This document shows, in pieces, positions 10,301 to 18,612 of a stretch of DNA of 64,000 nucleotides (the first letter of the stretch is position 1; every line of letters begins with the position of its first letter). Source of the stretch: Flavobacterium supellecticarium (lineage in GTDB: Bacteria; Bacteroidota; Bacteroidia; Flavobacteriales; Flavobacteriaceae). Below the pieces are notes generated by a model. The model saw only the letters and a list, made by a program, of their open reading frames with translations. It did not search any database and had not been told where the DNA came from. Both the position numbers and the translations under genes were made by a program. The stretch lies in NCBI RefSeq assembly GCF_004801375.1, contig NZ_SSNZ01000006.1, positions 1 through 64,000 of the forward strand, written 5' to 3'.

Positions 10301-10738
10301 AAAACACCTCCCTACAACGGAACACAGCTTGACAGAGGTCAGAACTATACTACTGATGTCCTGAACGCCTGGTCACCAACCAATACCGGTTCGAATTTAC
10401 CGGGTATCGTTGGAAAAGGAGATCCGTTTACCGACAACTCCTGGATGGCTTACCAATGGTTTTCAAGCGGTAATCCGGTGAACACGTACGCGTTATTGGA
10501 TACCTGGGTGGAAGAAATGAGTTATATGCGAATCAGCAGTATCCGTTTGGGGTATTCCCTACCGAAAACGGTTACGGATAAAATGAATATTCAGAATATA
10601 CGTTTTAGTGTAGAAGGAAGAAACCTATTTGTGATCAGTTCGGACTACAAAGGTTATTTCGATCCGGAAACATTTGGTAACATCTATGCACAACCTATCC
10701 CTAGATCGGTAACATTAGGGTTAAACGTAACTTTTTAA
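7388..10738 (+). CDS. SusC/RagA-type TonB-linked outer membrane transporter
   Basis: 1116 residues. Signal peptide about 1-19; carboxypeptidase-regulatory-like beta-sandwich about 23-110 (TITGKVIDA, VSFIGYES), then the plug with EVVVTGYQ and the SusC signature region ILKDAAATAIYGARAANGVIVITTKKG near 235-262, then a 22-strand-type barrel with a C-terminal aromatic ending (LGLNVTF). It forms the outer-membrane channel, powered by TonB-ExbBD, with the lid protein SusD encoded 10 bp downstream. No glycoside hydrolase lies nearby; with the protease as partner, peptides are the likelier cargo, as for RagAB of Porphyromonas gingivalis. Confidence 0.95.
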   Translation: MKRLLILMTLLLSLAGYSQESRTITGKVIDAQDKLPMPGVSIYVENKSIATKTGQSGIIESTGVGTVTDMDGNFKLEITKDVKSLRVSFIGYESYLIDLTSQSHYTVNLKSDLNQLQEVVVTGYQKIEKRKLTAALVKVDMENIQQAGVASVDQLLIGQVAGVAITPGNGAPGGAAKIRIRGTASLSGPQDPLWVLDGLPLEGNDAPKFNDKENIDQLNNFSIAGLNPDDIKDITILKDAAATAIYGARAANGVIVITTKKGRKGRMAVNFTANTFVTQKPDFSKLNLMDANQKVDFELGLASRPELTYRDDKGAISRILNTSGELGAYRAGGFSALTPATQQAINALRANQTNWGDLLYRTAVNQQYGLSLSGGGEKSDYYFSLGYYDEKGATIGTGFERYNITLKNNYEVSDKLKVGVGLFGTQSKNTSYISDTDAFTNPGNYSRNANPYLSPLDADGNYVYDKDIQGYSDRYVPFNFLEERNNTSYQLKTRALKAIFDLEYKVTNDLKLTSQIGLQMDNSDTEKYAGKETYFTRKEREKTRRFKNGGFYYFLPDGGIIQNWDTDFFQYNIKTQLTYNKTLGEKHELDLLIGNELRRTYNTSIYSRGYGYNRQTGTTSQILFPDQSTADEAQYKTYGRNHNENAFASFYATASYTYDRKYTIFGSVRYDGSDLFGVDPKYKYLPLWSISGSWLASEESFLKDNVPTISNLRFRGSYGLQGNIDKNTSPFVVGNYGNVSILPGQTEQTIVVTSPPNSKLRWEKTENVNVGFDLGVLKNRISVAADLYGRKSTDLLGVRALPLESGFEYTNMNWAQVTNKGYEISLTTKNIDNQNFKWTTNFNLAHNKSNIDRIQVRANSYLPSGEGYPVNAVFALKTAGIDANGYPQFVGSDGQVVSAVEFFQLYDPYADIIPGELAQSRLTENADKFRSLFSYVGDRDPKYTGGLINTFKIKNFDVTVSAAFNLKQTVVKTPPYNGTQLDRGQNYTTDVLNAWSPTNTGSNLPGIVGKGDPFTDNSWMAYQWFSSGNPVNTYALLDTWVEEMSYMRISSIRLGYSLPKTVTDKMNIQNIRFSVEGRNLFVISSDYKGYFDPETFGNIYAQPIPRSVTLGLNVTF

Positions 10739-10748
10739 AATTAAGATC

Positions 10749-12068
10749 ATGAAAAAACTATCAAAATATATCATTCTGGCTGTAGCGGCAATCGGAATGA
10801 CAGGTTGTGATGATTATCTGGATATCAAACCGGAAGGAAAAGTAATTCCGGAAACACTTCAGGATTTCAGAGCGGTTATGACTCGTGCTTACGGCGTATA
10901 CCCACAACACAAATCACTGACGACTTTACGTGGTGACGAATTGAACTTAAACGAGTTTGACGATCAGTTAACGTATATCAAAGATATTTATATCTGGAAA
11001 GATGCGAATCCCGACCCGGCTACGACAAGTTTCCAATGGGGACAATTGTATAATGCTGTTTTCTATACCAATGTTGTGATCAACGATGGTAGTTCTAAAA
11101 TTCCGGCATCCGATGAAAAAAATCAACTATTAGGAGAAGCTCATGCTTTAAGAGCCCTTACCTATTTTGATCTGGTAAATCTTTTTGGCAAACCGTATAA
11201 TAATACCACATCCGGTTCTGATCGCGGTGTTCCATTGGCATTACAGGTAGATTTGGAACAGGATTTTATTCCGGAAAGCGTAGCGAATGTTTACAATCAG
11301 ATTTTATCGGATATTGAACAGGCAAAAGGTTTATTAAACCAGCCCACACAAGCGACCGGGTTAAACTATCGTTTTTCGAAAGCGGCTATTTATGCATTGG
11401 AAGCGCGTGTACGTTTGTACCGTAACGAATGGCAAAATGCTTTGGATGCAGCCAATACGGCACTGACCTATAAAAACCAGTTGGTTGATTTGAACACCAC
11501 TGCTGTTCTTCCAAACAAATACAACACAGTTGAATCGGTTATGGCGTTGGAAGATAATTTTATCAACTCACTAAAAAATGCCTCATTTGCATCAGCCGAT
11601 TTGATTGGAGCCTTTAATCAAACCGGTGATTTACGTTTCCCGTTATATTTTCAGGCATCAGGCAGTCGTTTCCGATTCCTTAAAGGTGGTGAACAAGAAC
11701 AGAAATGTACCTTCAGAACGGCAGAACTTTATCTGATTAAGGCGGAAGCACTTGTAAAATCAGGTGATTTGTCACAAGCGAAAGCAACCCTACTGACATT
11801 GGCGCAGAAACGTTATACACCGGCTGCTTATACCGCATTGGAAACACAGGTTAATGCGATGGCAGCAGATGCTTTTACCAGCTTCCTGTATGAAGAAAGA
11901 AGACGGGAATTTACCGTTGAAGGTCACAGATGGTTCGACCTTCGAAGAGTAAACCAGAAACAGATTATACACCAGCTGGATGGAGAGAATTATACCCTGG
12001 TTCAAAACGATCCAAGGTATACTATTCCGTATCCGAAAAACGCACAGTTAAATAATCCGAATTTATAA
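10749..12068 (+). CDS. SusD/RagB-family surface lipoprotein
   Basis: 439 residues, at the short end for the family. The lipobox ends at Cys20 (GMTGC), followed by DDYLDIKPEG, a typical SusD N-terminus. Helical TPR-like stretches (GEAHALRALTYFDLVNLFG near 130-150) and the C-terminal FLYEERRREFTVEGHRWFDLRR block are classic. It caps the SusC channel and binds ligand at the cell surface. There is no SusE/F gene; the operon ends with a terminator 10 bp past the stop. Confidence 0.93.
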   Translation: MKKLSKYIILAVAAIGMTGCDDYLDIKPEGKVIPETLQDFRAVMTRAYGVYPQHKSLTTLRGDELNLNEFDDQLTYIKDIYIWKDANPDPATTSFQWGQLYNAVFYTNVVINDGSSKIPASDEKNQLLGEAHALRALTYFDLVNLFGKPYNNTTSGSDRGVPLALQVDLEQDFIPESVANVYNQILSDIEQAKGLLNQPTQATGLNYRFSKAAIYALEARVRLYRNEWQNALDAANTALTYKNQLVDLNTTAVLPNKYNTVESVMALEDNFINSLKNASFASADLIGAFNQTGDLRFPLYFQASGSRFRFLKGGEQEQKCTFRTAELYLIKAEALVKSGDLSQAKATLLTLAQKRYTPAAYTALETQVNAMAADAFTSFLYEERRREFTVEGHRWFDLRRVNQKQIIHQLDGENYTLVQNDPRYTIPYPKNAQLNNPNL

Positions 12069-12077
12069 TTTCAAGAG

Positions 12078-12106
12078 GTCCCGGCAATAAACCGGGACTT
12101 TTTTTT
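12078..12106 (+). terminator. Intrinsic terminator after susD
   Basis: GTCCCGG (12078-12084) and CCGGGAC (12092-12098) form a GC-rich stem followed by eight T. It closes the protease-susC-susD unit, but the regulator gene begins only 23 bases later, so read-through may supply part of its transcript. Confidence 0.85.
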
Positions 12107-12129
12107 ACTTTTACATAAAAAAGTAAAAA
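12102..12129 (+). other. AT-only hairpin over the regulator's start region
   Basis: TTTTTACTTTT (12102-12112) and AAAAGTAAAAA (12119-12129) are perfectly complementary over 11 bp with a 6-base loop. The 3' arm ends on the A of the regulator's ATG, so the folded RNA would cover its ribosome-loading region. It may be a by-product of the T-run; any translational effect is speculative. Confidence 0.35.
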
Positions 12130-12893
12130 TGAAGATTGCTATTGTTGAGGATGAACACCTTGCCTCCGGTTATCTGAAAGCCATTTTAGAACGACAGGAG
12201 ATCCTTTCGATATCAGACATTACCATTCTCCCCTCCGTAAAAGAGGCCATTGCTTTTTTTAAGGAAAACACCGTTGACCTTGTCTTTATGGATATCCATT
12301 TAGGCGACGGTAAAAGTCTTGACATCTTTGAGACGATTTCCATTTCCAGCCCGATCATCTTCGTTACCGCTTATGATGCCTATGCGATCAAAGTGTTTAA
12401 ACATTTTACGATCGACTATCTCCTTAAACCTTTTGAAGAGGAAGAATTACTGGAAGCCCTTTCCAAATACAAAAAAATAAAAAGTGCTTTCGATATCAAC
12501 CAAACCGTACAATCGTTGGCAACTATCGAAGATAAAAGTACCGATCCGTATCAAAAACGCTTTCTGGTAAATCATGGTTATCGCTTTATCTCGATCAACG
12601 ATTCCGATATCAGTTCATTTATGGGCTCTGGAAAACACCTGTTTATTTTTACAACAAACGGGACAAGTTTTTTATATGATGACACGATCAAGGATATTAT
12701 CGGCAAATTAAATCCGGAGTTTTTCTTTAAAGTAAACCGGAAATATATCTTACACCGTTCGGCGATTAAAGAAGTTATCCGTCATTCCAGTCAAAAAGTG
12801 GAAATTGTAGTCGATGCTACCATCAAAGACAGTGCCCCGATATTGGTTAGCAAAAACGAAATCAATGCTTTTAAAAAGTGGTTGGATCAATAA
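12129..12893 (+). CDS. LytTR-family response regulator
   Basis: 254 residues. An N-terminal receiver domain (about 1-120) has the acidic pocket Glu7/Asp8, phospho-acceptor Asp55 (VFMDIHLGDG), Thr80 and Lys100. A LytTR DNA-binding domain follows at about 145-254, with FLVNHGYRFISI at its start and the FFFKVNRKYILH motif typical of LytTR. It is the natural partner of the LytS-type kinase at 3119-4678; the two genes bracket the protease-susC-susD operon, which carries a 21-bp-period direct repeat at its promoter. It has no clear promoter of its own and may depend on read-through of the susD terminator. Confidence 0.93.
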   Translation: MKIAIVEDEHLASGYLKAILERQEILSISDITILPSVKEAIAFFKENTVDLVFMDIHLGDGKSLDIFETISISSPIIFVTAYDAYAIKVFKHFTIDYLLKPFEEEELLEALSKYKKIKSAFDINQTVQSLATIEDKSTDPYQKRFLVNHGYRFISINDSDISSFMGSGKHLFIFTTNGTSFLYDDTIKDIIGKLNPEFFFKVNRKYILHRSAIKEVIRHSSQKVEIVVDATIKDSAPILVSKNEINAFKKWLDQ

Positions 12894-12911
12894 AGATGAA
12901 TCCTACTCCAA

Positions 12912-13319
12912 TTAAAGTACAACCTGAATATCCGGATTGATTTTCAGTAGTTGATTTAAAAAAGCATCTCTTTCCTCTGGTGAAATGATCACACTTTTCT
13001 TGCCCTGATATTTAATTTCGATACGATCGGTTATCGAATTGGCCGGTGCACTCAGTATACTATCGGTTTTAGATACCGAAACAATATCGGAAATCGCAAT
13101 TTTTATATGTACCAAAAATCCCGATCGTACCACTAAAGTCGTATCCGTAATTGTATATTTGGTCTGACGCATCAGATATGCTATAAAAAGGCCTACCAGC
13201 AAAAGTATCAGTAAGCCGGGCCATGCTCCTTTTGAAATAAAAACTATACCGGGTATCAGCAGTGACATACTCAGTATTAATATAATTCCGGAATCTATTT
13301 TCGATCGGTAGACATTCAT
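12912..13319 (-). CDS. Small membrane protein with bacterial PH domain
   Basis: 135 residues. Two hydrophobic segments (about 10-30 and 32-48) are followed by a soluble stretch, TKYTITDTTLVVRSGF onward, with the pattern of bacterial PH domains of the YdbS/bPH type. The start lies 1 nt past the stop of the upstream YkgJ-family gene, so the two are probably translationally coupled. Function unknown; PH-domain proteins of this kind are generally membrane-associated accessory factors. Confidence 0.65.
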   Translation of the reverse strand: MNVYRSKIDSGIILILSMSLLIPGIVFISKGAWPGLLILLLVGLFIAYLMRQTKYTITDTTLVVRSGFLVHIKIAISDIVSVSKTDSILSAPANSITDRIEIKYQGKKSVIISPEERDAFLNQLLKINPDIQVVL

Positions 13320-13320
13320 G

Positions 13321-13827
13321 TTATAAAGGTAGTTTTTTTTTCATTTCCTCCACTATAGTATAAGCAGCCGGACATATGGCCACATTTTTTAGTGTCAGAT
13401 TGGCAATTTGCTGGAATTTTTTTCGATCTGTATGCGGGAATTCCCGGCACGCTTTTGGCCGGACATCATAAATCATACAATAATTCTCATGATCCAGAAA
13501 TGTACAGGGCACACTTTGCAATACATAATCATTGTCTTCATCAATACGCAGGTACTTTTCGATAAACTGTTGCGGCTTTAATCGGAAGTGTTTTGCAATC
13601 CGCTCCACATCAGCCAAGGTAAACAAAGGCCCGGTCGTTTTACAGCAATTGGCGCATTTCAGACAATCCGTTTTGCGGAATTCAGCATCGTGCAAATCCT
13701 GCATCACATAGTCCAGATTTTTGGGCGGCTTCTTTTTCAGCTTATCGAAATACTTTTTGTTTTCGTTATGCTTATCTTTGGCAAGCTTAGGTAGATTTTT
13801 TATAACATTGTCCATATCGGAGATCAT
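13321..13827 (-). CDS. YkgJ-family cysteine-cluster protein
   Basis: 168 residues. The family cluster CLKCANCC supplies Cys55, Cys58, Cys61 and Cys62, with additional cysteines in VPCTFL, ENYCMIYDVRPKACREFP and AICPAAY. That pattern is thought to bind zinc or an iron-sulfur cluster; the biochemical role of the family is not established. The N-terminal 45 residues are lysine-rich. Met5 (13815) is an alternative start. Cotranscribed with the PH-domain gene. Confidence 0.8.
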   Translation of the reverse strand: MISDMDNVIKNLPKLAKDKHNENKKYFDKLKKKPPKNLDYVMQDLHDAEFRKTDCLKCANCCKTTGPLFTLADVERIAKHFRLKPQQFIEKYLRIDEDNDYVLQSVPCTFLDHENYCMIYDVRPKACREFPHTDRKKFQQIANLTLKNVAICPAAYTIVEEMKKKLPL

Positions 13828-13874
13828 TCACCTGGCAAATAAACAAATAACCGTTATAAGATACAAACTAAATA

Positions 13875-14591
13875 ATGAAAGACCTTATTGGAAAAGCCAT
13901 CCTGGATTATCAGACAAAGAATGCGCCGGAAGATATTATTACCGAAACATCGCTGACAGAAGCCGACAGTATGTCTGTGGCTTATTTATTCCGCGGTTAT
14001 GAGGACATGCCCGGCATTGAACAAAAAGCATTACAGTTGGCCAAAGGAAAAATATTGGATGTAGGTTGTGGCGCCGGAAGTCATAGTTTGTACTTACAGG
14101 AAAAAGGATTGGACATCACGGCAATCGACATATCTGAAAATGCGGTGGAAGCTTGTCGGTTGAGAGGTTTACAAAACGTAACGGTACAGGACGTGATGAC
14201 ATTATCGGATACCATCCAATACGACACTATTTTATTATTGATGAACGGTACCGGTTTATGCGGTAAACTCAATCGCGTGGCTGGTTTTTTACAAAAATTA
14301 AAGTCACTTTTAACGCCAAACGGACAAATCCTGATCGATAGTTCCGATATCATTTATATGTTTGACGAAGATGAAGATGGAGGCAAATGGATTCCATCGA
14401 ACATGGAATATTATGGCGAACTGGTTTTCCAGGTGCGCTATAAAGGCCAACAAGAGGATGCTTTTGACTGGGTTTATATCGATTACAACACCTTGCAAAA
14501 TGCGGCGCATGCTAATGGCTTACAATGCGAACTGGTCAAAGAAGGAGAACATTATGACTATCTCGCCCGACTGACACATCTTAAACTATAA
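13875..14591 (+). CDS. Class I SAM-dependent methyltransferase
   Basis: 238 residues. Motif I is ILDVGCGAGSHSLYL (about residues 58-72), followed by ITAIDISENAVEACR (motif II) and the acidic QYDTILLLMNGTGL region, the usual Rossmann methyltransferase order. The substrate cannot be told. It is divergent from the YkgJ gene with 47 bp between and ends at a bidirectional hairpin. Confidence 0.85.
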   Translation: MKDLIGKAILDYQTKNAPEDIITETSLTEADSMSVAYLFRGYEDMPGIEQKALQLAKGKILDVGCGAGSHSLYLQEKGLDITAIDISENAVEACRLRGLQNVTVQDVMTLSDTIQYDTILLLMNGTGLCGKLNRVAGFLQKLKSLLTPNGQILIDSSDIIYMFDEDEDGGKWIPSNMEYYGELVFQVRYKGQQEDAFDWVYIDYNTLQNAAHANGLQCELVKEGEHYDYLARLTHLKL

Positions 14592-14598
14592 CATAAAA

Positions 14599-14620
14599 AA
14601 GAGCCCGGATATGGGCTCTT
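14599..14620. terminator. Bidirectional terminator
   Basis: AAGAGCCC (14599-14606) and GGGCTCTT (14613-14620) with a 6-base loop, flanked by A-run and T-run. It separates the convergent methyltransferase and DUF2059 genes. Confidence 0.85.
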
Positions 14621-14653
14621 TCTTGTTTTATACAGGAATAAAAAATACCGTTA

Positions 14654-15061
14654 TTATTGCATGTATTTCATCATCATACCTTGTAGTGAACTTCCCCACT
14701 CCTGACTAGCAGCCATGTTTTTCTCTGCGATTACACCAGCTTTATCAGTCATTTTTTTACCTACCGGTGTTTCATAAAATTTCAAGATTTGCTTGATATC
14801 GTCATGAGAATACTCTTCCATATATACCTTAGCGATTTTATCGTATAAAGACGGTAAAGAAGCATCAAACTCAACCAGGAAAGCAGCTTGCTTTTCTTTT
14901 GGAATCATTTTCAGGATCTGGTCTTTAGCCAATTTCATCTGACTAGCCGATCCGGTTACTTCAATTACCTTTAATACGTCTTTTTTGAAGGCCTCATTAG
15001 TCTGTGCCATACCGATTTGCGCTGCAAGTACCAAGGCAAATGTTAAAACTATTTTTTTCAT
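14654..15061 (-). CDS. Exported DUF2059-domain protein
   Basis: 135 residues with a clear signal peptide (about 1-19, ending GMAQ). The mature part is all-helical and matches DUF2059: VEVTG-like segment near 34, KMIPKEKQAAF and the conserved FYETPVGKKM block near 94-104. Presumably periplasmic. The function of the family is unknown. Confidence 0.8.
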   Translation of the reverse strand: MKKIVLTFALVLAAQIGMAQTNEAFKKDVLKVIEVTGSASQMKLAKDQILKMIPKEKQAAFLVEFDASLPSLYDKIAKVYMEEYSHDDIKQILKFYETPVGKKMTDKAGVIAEKNMAASQEWGSSLQGMMMKYMQ

Positions 15062-15100
15062 CGTTTTTTAATTAATAATAGAGGATAAATATAATCCTTT

Positions 15101-15733
15101 TTATGGAATATTCAAATATTTATGCGTTTGCAGCGAAACCCTCCATTTTGGATTATTCATAACATAATCGACAATCAAAGGCGTCATTTCTTCCTTTTTA
15201 CTCCACTCCGGTTGCAGGAATAATATAGCCTTGTCGTTTACTTTGGCTGCCTGTTCTTCGGCAAATAAAAAGTCGTGTTTATTATGAATAATCACCTTTA
15301 ATTCATGCGCCTGCGCATATACATCTTCCTGAGGCAATTTTGTCTTTTTTGGAGACAAACAAATCCAATCCCAGGTTCCGGATAGCGGATAGGCTCCCGA
15401 AGTCTCAATATGAACTCTAAGATCCTGCTCTTTTAATTTCGCCGTTAACGGTTCCATATTCCAGGTTAACGGTTCTCCACCGGTAATCACAACGGTTTCG
15501 GCATATTTTTTAGCATTGGCTACAATCCGATCCGTTTCGGTTGGCGGATGCAATTCGGCATTCCAGCTTTCTTTTACATCGCACCAGTGGCATCCTACGT
15601 CACAACCGCCTATTCGGATAAAATAAGCCGCCGTTCCGGTGTGATATCCTTCCCCCTGAATGGTGTAAAATTCCTCCATTAAAGGCAACATCTCGCCTTT
15701 TTCTACCGCTAATTGAATTTCTTTTTTCAGCAT
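15101..15733 (-). CDS. queE: 7-carboxy-7-deazaguanine synthase, radical SAM enzyme
   Basis: 210 residues. Converts 6-carboxytetrahydropterin to 7-carboxy-7-deazaguanine in queuosine precursor synthesis. The N-terminal FYTIQGEGYHTGTAAYFIRIGGC block is diagnostic; the iron-sulfur motif CDVGCHWC gives Cys44, Cys48 and Cys51 (CxxxCxxC), followed by a GGEPL SAM-binding motif. Length fits the short QueE class. It stands apart from queA (29706-30755) in the same window. The first ATG fits family starts. Confidence 0.92.
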   Translation of the reverse strand: MLKKEIQLAVEKGEMLPLMEEFYTIQGEGYHTGTAAYFIRIGGCDVGCHWCDVKESWNAELHPPTETDRIVANAKKYAETVVITGGEPLTWNMEPLTAKLKEQDLRVHIETSGAYPLSGTWDWICLSPKKTKLPQEDVYAQAHELKVIIHNKHDFLFAEEQAAKVNDKAILFLQPEWSKKEEMTPLIVDYVMNNPKWRVSLQTHKYLNIP

Positions 15734-15847
15734 TTTTTTCTAAAATAGTCTGCAAAGATACGGATTTTGCTTTTTTATCGCTGTAAAACATAAAAAGCTT
15801 ATTCAGAATTAACTAAAGTTTATCAGTTGGTCAAAACACAAAATAAA

Positions 15848-15871
15848 AAGCCGATGAAAATTCATCGGCTT
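15848..15871 (-). terminator. Terminator of the TonB/TPR operon
   Basis: Inverted repeat AGCCGATGAA (15849-15858) / TTCATCGGCT (15861-15870) followed on the minus strand by a T-rich run. It lies 25 bases beyond the stop of the TPR gene, closing the exbB-to-TPR unit. Confidence 0.8.
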
Positions 15872-15895
15872 CTCTACTATACCAAACGGTTGTTA

Positions 15896-17554
15896 TTACA
15901 ATTTTTTCAACGTATCAGTAGCATATTTGTTACCTGGTTCCAATACTAATAACTCCTTAAGGTTTTCTATAGCTTTGGCTTTTTCACCATTGTTAGCATA
16001 GTAGGCTCCCACATACGTATAGGCTTCGATCAGGTTGTTTTTCGCTTTTTCCGTTTCACCTTTTTCTTTTACAATCTTAACATATTGCTCGTACGATGAA
16101 ACCATTACTTTTTTAGATTCCGGCGTATCCATCACACGGTTAACTTTCGCTTTGTATAAGTGTGCATCCTGAGTTGTTGGCGAAGCTGCAATTACATTTG
16201 TAAAGGCTGCATCTGCTTTTACCAACTCGTCTTTTGGCGATGTTTTCTCATCATAATCAAAGTATAGTGCATATCCTAAATAGAAATTATCATACAGGTA
16301 GTTTTTCGATTTTTGGTTTTTAACCGCCACTTCAAAGATTTTCCCGGCTTCTCTATAGAATTTCTCTTTGAAAAGTTTTAATCCGATTTCGTTTAACTCT
16401 GTTGCGATGATCGGATCTTTTTCAACCGCTTTGTTAAGCTCTTCAATTCCCTGATCGTACATTCCTTTTTCATATTTTCCATCTGCACCTTTAGACAAAG
16501 CAATTTTAGCCAAACCTAAATACAGGTAATCTCTGGCGATAATTTTCTTCGCTTCCACTTTAGAAATATACTCATTTAAGGCTTTCACACTTTCCTGGTG
16601 GTTTCCATTTTCGTGAGCCGAGTATCCTAAATAACGTAAGATTCTAGGGTTTACCTTGTCAAGCTGTTGCATTTTTTTAGCCTCTGCTTCCAAAGCTTTG
16701 TAATCTTTAGCCAAAATCAGGAAGTCAGCGTGACGCATACGAGACTCTAACGAATAATCGGTTAAACTCATATATTTTTCGTAGTACTCCAATGCTTTTT
16801 TCACATAAGCATTATAGTTTGATGTTTCACTTGCGCCCCAGTGGTAGTACGTTTCCGCTAATTCTCTGTAAACCGGACCATAATTAGGGTTGGTTGCCAC
16901 GATTTCGTTGAATGATTTTACCGCTTCCGGGAATGCTTTTGCATTTTTAGTGATAACCGCCAGTTTGATTTTAGCCATCAACAACGAATTGTCGTAGTCA
17001 TAGGCATTACGATACGCACTATACGCTTCGTTGGTGTTACGTTCTCCGTAATACGCATCACCCAGACTTAAATACGCCTGTGCCGATTTCGGATCAACAA
17101 CTAAAACTTTTTTCAGGTTTTCGATTGCTTTTTTATAATCGGGTCTTTCCGATTTTGTATAGGCTCTACCGATTAATAAAAATTCTTCGGTATCTTTCTT
17201 TTTAATATCTTTTGTTGCTTTGGCAAAATTGGCTTCCGCCCCAAAACCATCACCGTTATCCAGGTTAATTTCTCCTAGTCCGATGTAGTTGATTGCTCCT
17301 TTATCTTTGGCTGCGATACCTTTTTCAAAGAAGATTTTAGCCGAGTCGGTCGCTTGTTCGTTAAGATATAAATCTCCAAGATAGAAAAAGTTTCTACCAT
17401 TATTTGGATCCGACGCTACTAACGATTTTAATATCTTTTTCGCTTTTTCATACTGCTCTGCATCAACTGCTTTTTTCGCCTGCTCCAAATCCTGTGCAAA
17501 AGTGGCTGTACCAATCACAGACAGTAACAAACTAAAAACTTTTACATTCTTCAT
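15896..17554 (-). CDS. Exported tetratricopeptide-repeat protein
   Basis: 552 residues, signal peptide about 1-20 (TATFAQ). TPR-like helical pairs run through the rest, e.g. GRNFFYLGDLYLNEQATDSAKIFFEKG, AQAYLSLGDAYYGERNTNEAYSAYRNA and AYYANNGEKAKAIENLKELL. Probably a periplasmic scaffold. Last gene of an operon that begins with exbB, 38 bp after the PstS-like gene. A TPR protein in this position appears with TonB systems in other Flavobacteria, which suggests a role in energy transduction or envelope assembly; this is inference. Confidence 0.82.
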   Translation of the reverse strand: MKNVKVFSLLLSVIGTATFAQDLEQAKKAVDAEQYEKAKKILKSLVASDPNNGRNFFYLGDLYLNEQATDSAKIFFEKGIAAKDKGAINYIGLGEINLDNGDGFGAEANFAKATKDIKKKDTEEFLLIGRAYTKSERPDYKKAIENLKKVLVVDPKSAQAYLSLGDAYYGERNTNEAYSAYRNAYDYDNSLLMAKIKLAVITKNAKAFPEAVKSFNEIVATNPNYGPVYRELAETYYHWGASETSNYNAYVKKALEYYEKYMSLTDYSLESRMRHADFLILAKDYKALEAEAKKMQQLDKVNPRILRYLGYSAHENGNHQESVKALNEYISKVEAKKIIARDYLYLGLAKIALSKGADGKYEKGMYDQGIEELNKAVEKDPIIATELNEIGLKLFKEKFYREAGKIFEVAVKNQKSKNYLYDNFYLGYALYFDYDEKTSPKDELVKADAAFTNVIAASPTTQDAHLYKAKVNRVMDTPESKKVMVSSYEQYVKIVKEKGETEKAKNNLIEAYTYVGAYYANNGEKAKAIENLKELLVLEPGNKYATDTLKKL

Positions 17555-17592
17555 TTTTATAGTCTTATTTATTATTATTTGGTTTTCTAAAT

Positions 17593-18513
17593 TTAATTAC
17601 GCACCTGAATCTCCCTTGTTGGCATGATTGCCGGTACCAATCCGGATTTCAGCATAATGCGTTGGCCTTTCTGTCCTGCAACAAAAGAGGCAAACCCCAT
17701 GCCTAAACCGGTTGTTCCCTGAAAATTTAACATATATAGTTTTCGGGTAATCGGGTAATCTCCGGTTGCAATGTTGTTTTGTGTTGGTTTAAAGAACTTA
17801 TTATTCTTAAGTTTATTGTTATTTACCCCTAAAACTTTAACATTTAAAACGGCATTTTGTAGTTCCCGTGGCGTTTGTAACAACCAGTTCACACCTACAA
17901 CCCCAATTGCATCGGTATGGTCGGCGATATAATTGAGTAATTCTCCGTTTGATTTTAGTGAGAAAACACCATTTGCCGGCAATTCTTTTACTCCTGCAAA
18001 TTCTTTTAGCGTTCGAACCGTACTGGAATTGGCATTATCAAACACCAGGTTTTTGATTTTTGTGGATTTTTTCCCCATCATCACCGACACAATTTCCTCA
18101 GTTGTAATGGTAGAATCGGCTTGCTTGGCATTTACGATAAAAGCCACGGCATCGGTTCCGATTTCGGTAATACGGGGAATAATTTGTTTGCTTCTGAAAT
18201 TTTTCAATTCCAGCGAATCCAATGTTCGGGGTAAAACGACGATCTGAGATGTCTGCTGGTAAATGGATTGTAGTATTTCGGTCTCCGTTTTTTGTTCCAG
18301 CGTTAATTTGGCCCGATCGTATTCATTTTGAAAAAGTGTCGCTTCGTCATCAACAATCGGGAAGATGGTTTCTTCAACCAGAACCGTAGCTTTACCGGAC
18401 ACCGGAGTTTCTTCGACATTCTCGGTCGCAGCTTCTGTTTTTTTACATCCTATCTGAATCGCAAGCATGCCAATCCCGAAAAGCAATCCCAATCTAAAAA
18501 TATTCTTTTTCAT
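17593..18513 (-). CDS. PstS-like phosphate-binding-fold lipoprotein
   Basis: Start chosen at 18513 (MKKNIFRLG), giving 306 residues; the frame is open four codons further upstream but those precede the signal peptide. The lipobox ends at Cys23 (IQIGC). The body resembles PstS-family solute-binding domains (IPRITEIGTDAVAFIVN; TGDYPITRKLYML; GMGFASFVAGQKGQRIMLKSGLVPA). No pstCAB genes accompany it. Its place between tonB and a TPR gene suggests a role tied to the TonB complex rather than ordinary phosphate uptake. Confidence 0.75.
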   Translation of the reverse strand: MKKNIFRLGLLFGIGMLAIQIGCKKTEAATENVEETPVSGKATVLVEETIFPIVDDEATLFQNEYDRAKLTLEQKTETEILQSIYQQTSQIVVLPRTLDSLELKNFRSKQIIPRITEIGTDAVAFIVNAKQADSTITTEEIVSVMMGKKSTKIKNLVFDNANSSTVRTLKEFAGVKELPANGVFSLKSNGELLNYIADHTDAIGVVGVNWLLQTPRELQNAVLNVKVLGVNNNKLKNNKFFKPTQNNIATGDYPITRKLYMLNFQGTTGLGMGFASFVAGQKGQRIMLKSGLVPAIMPTREIQVRN

Positions 18514-18612
18514 AAAGAAAATCAACTCAATTTCGAATAATGTTTAGATACAAAGTTAGTCCTTTTTTACAAGTACCGAAATCGAAGTTGCTAAATTAAA
18601 GTTATAATTTAC

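Noticed and set aside
15101..15733. preQ1 riboswitch in front of queE or queA
   Set aside because: queE has only about 160 bases upstream including a terminator, and queA under 90; neither shows a preQ1 aptamer-like hairpin with the A-rich tail.
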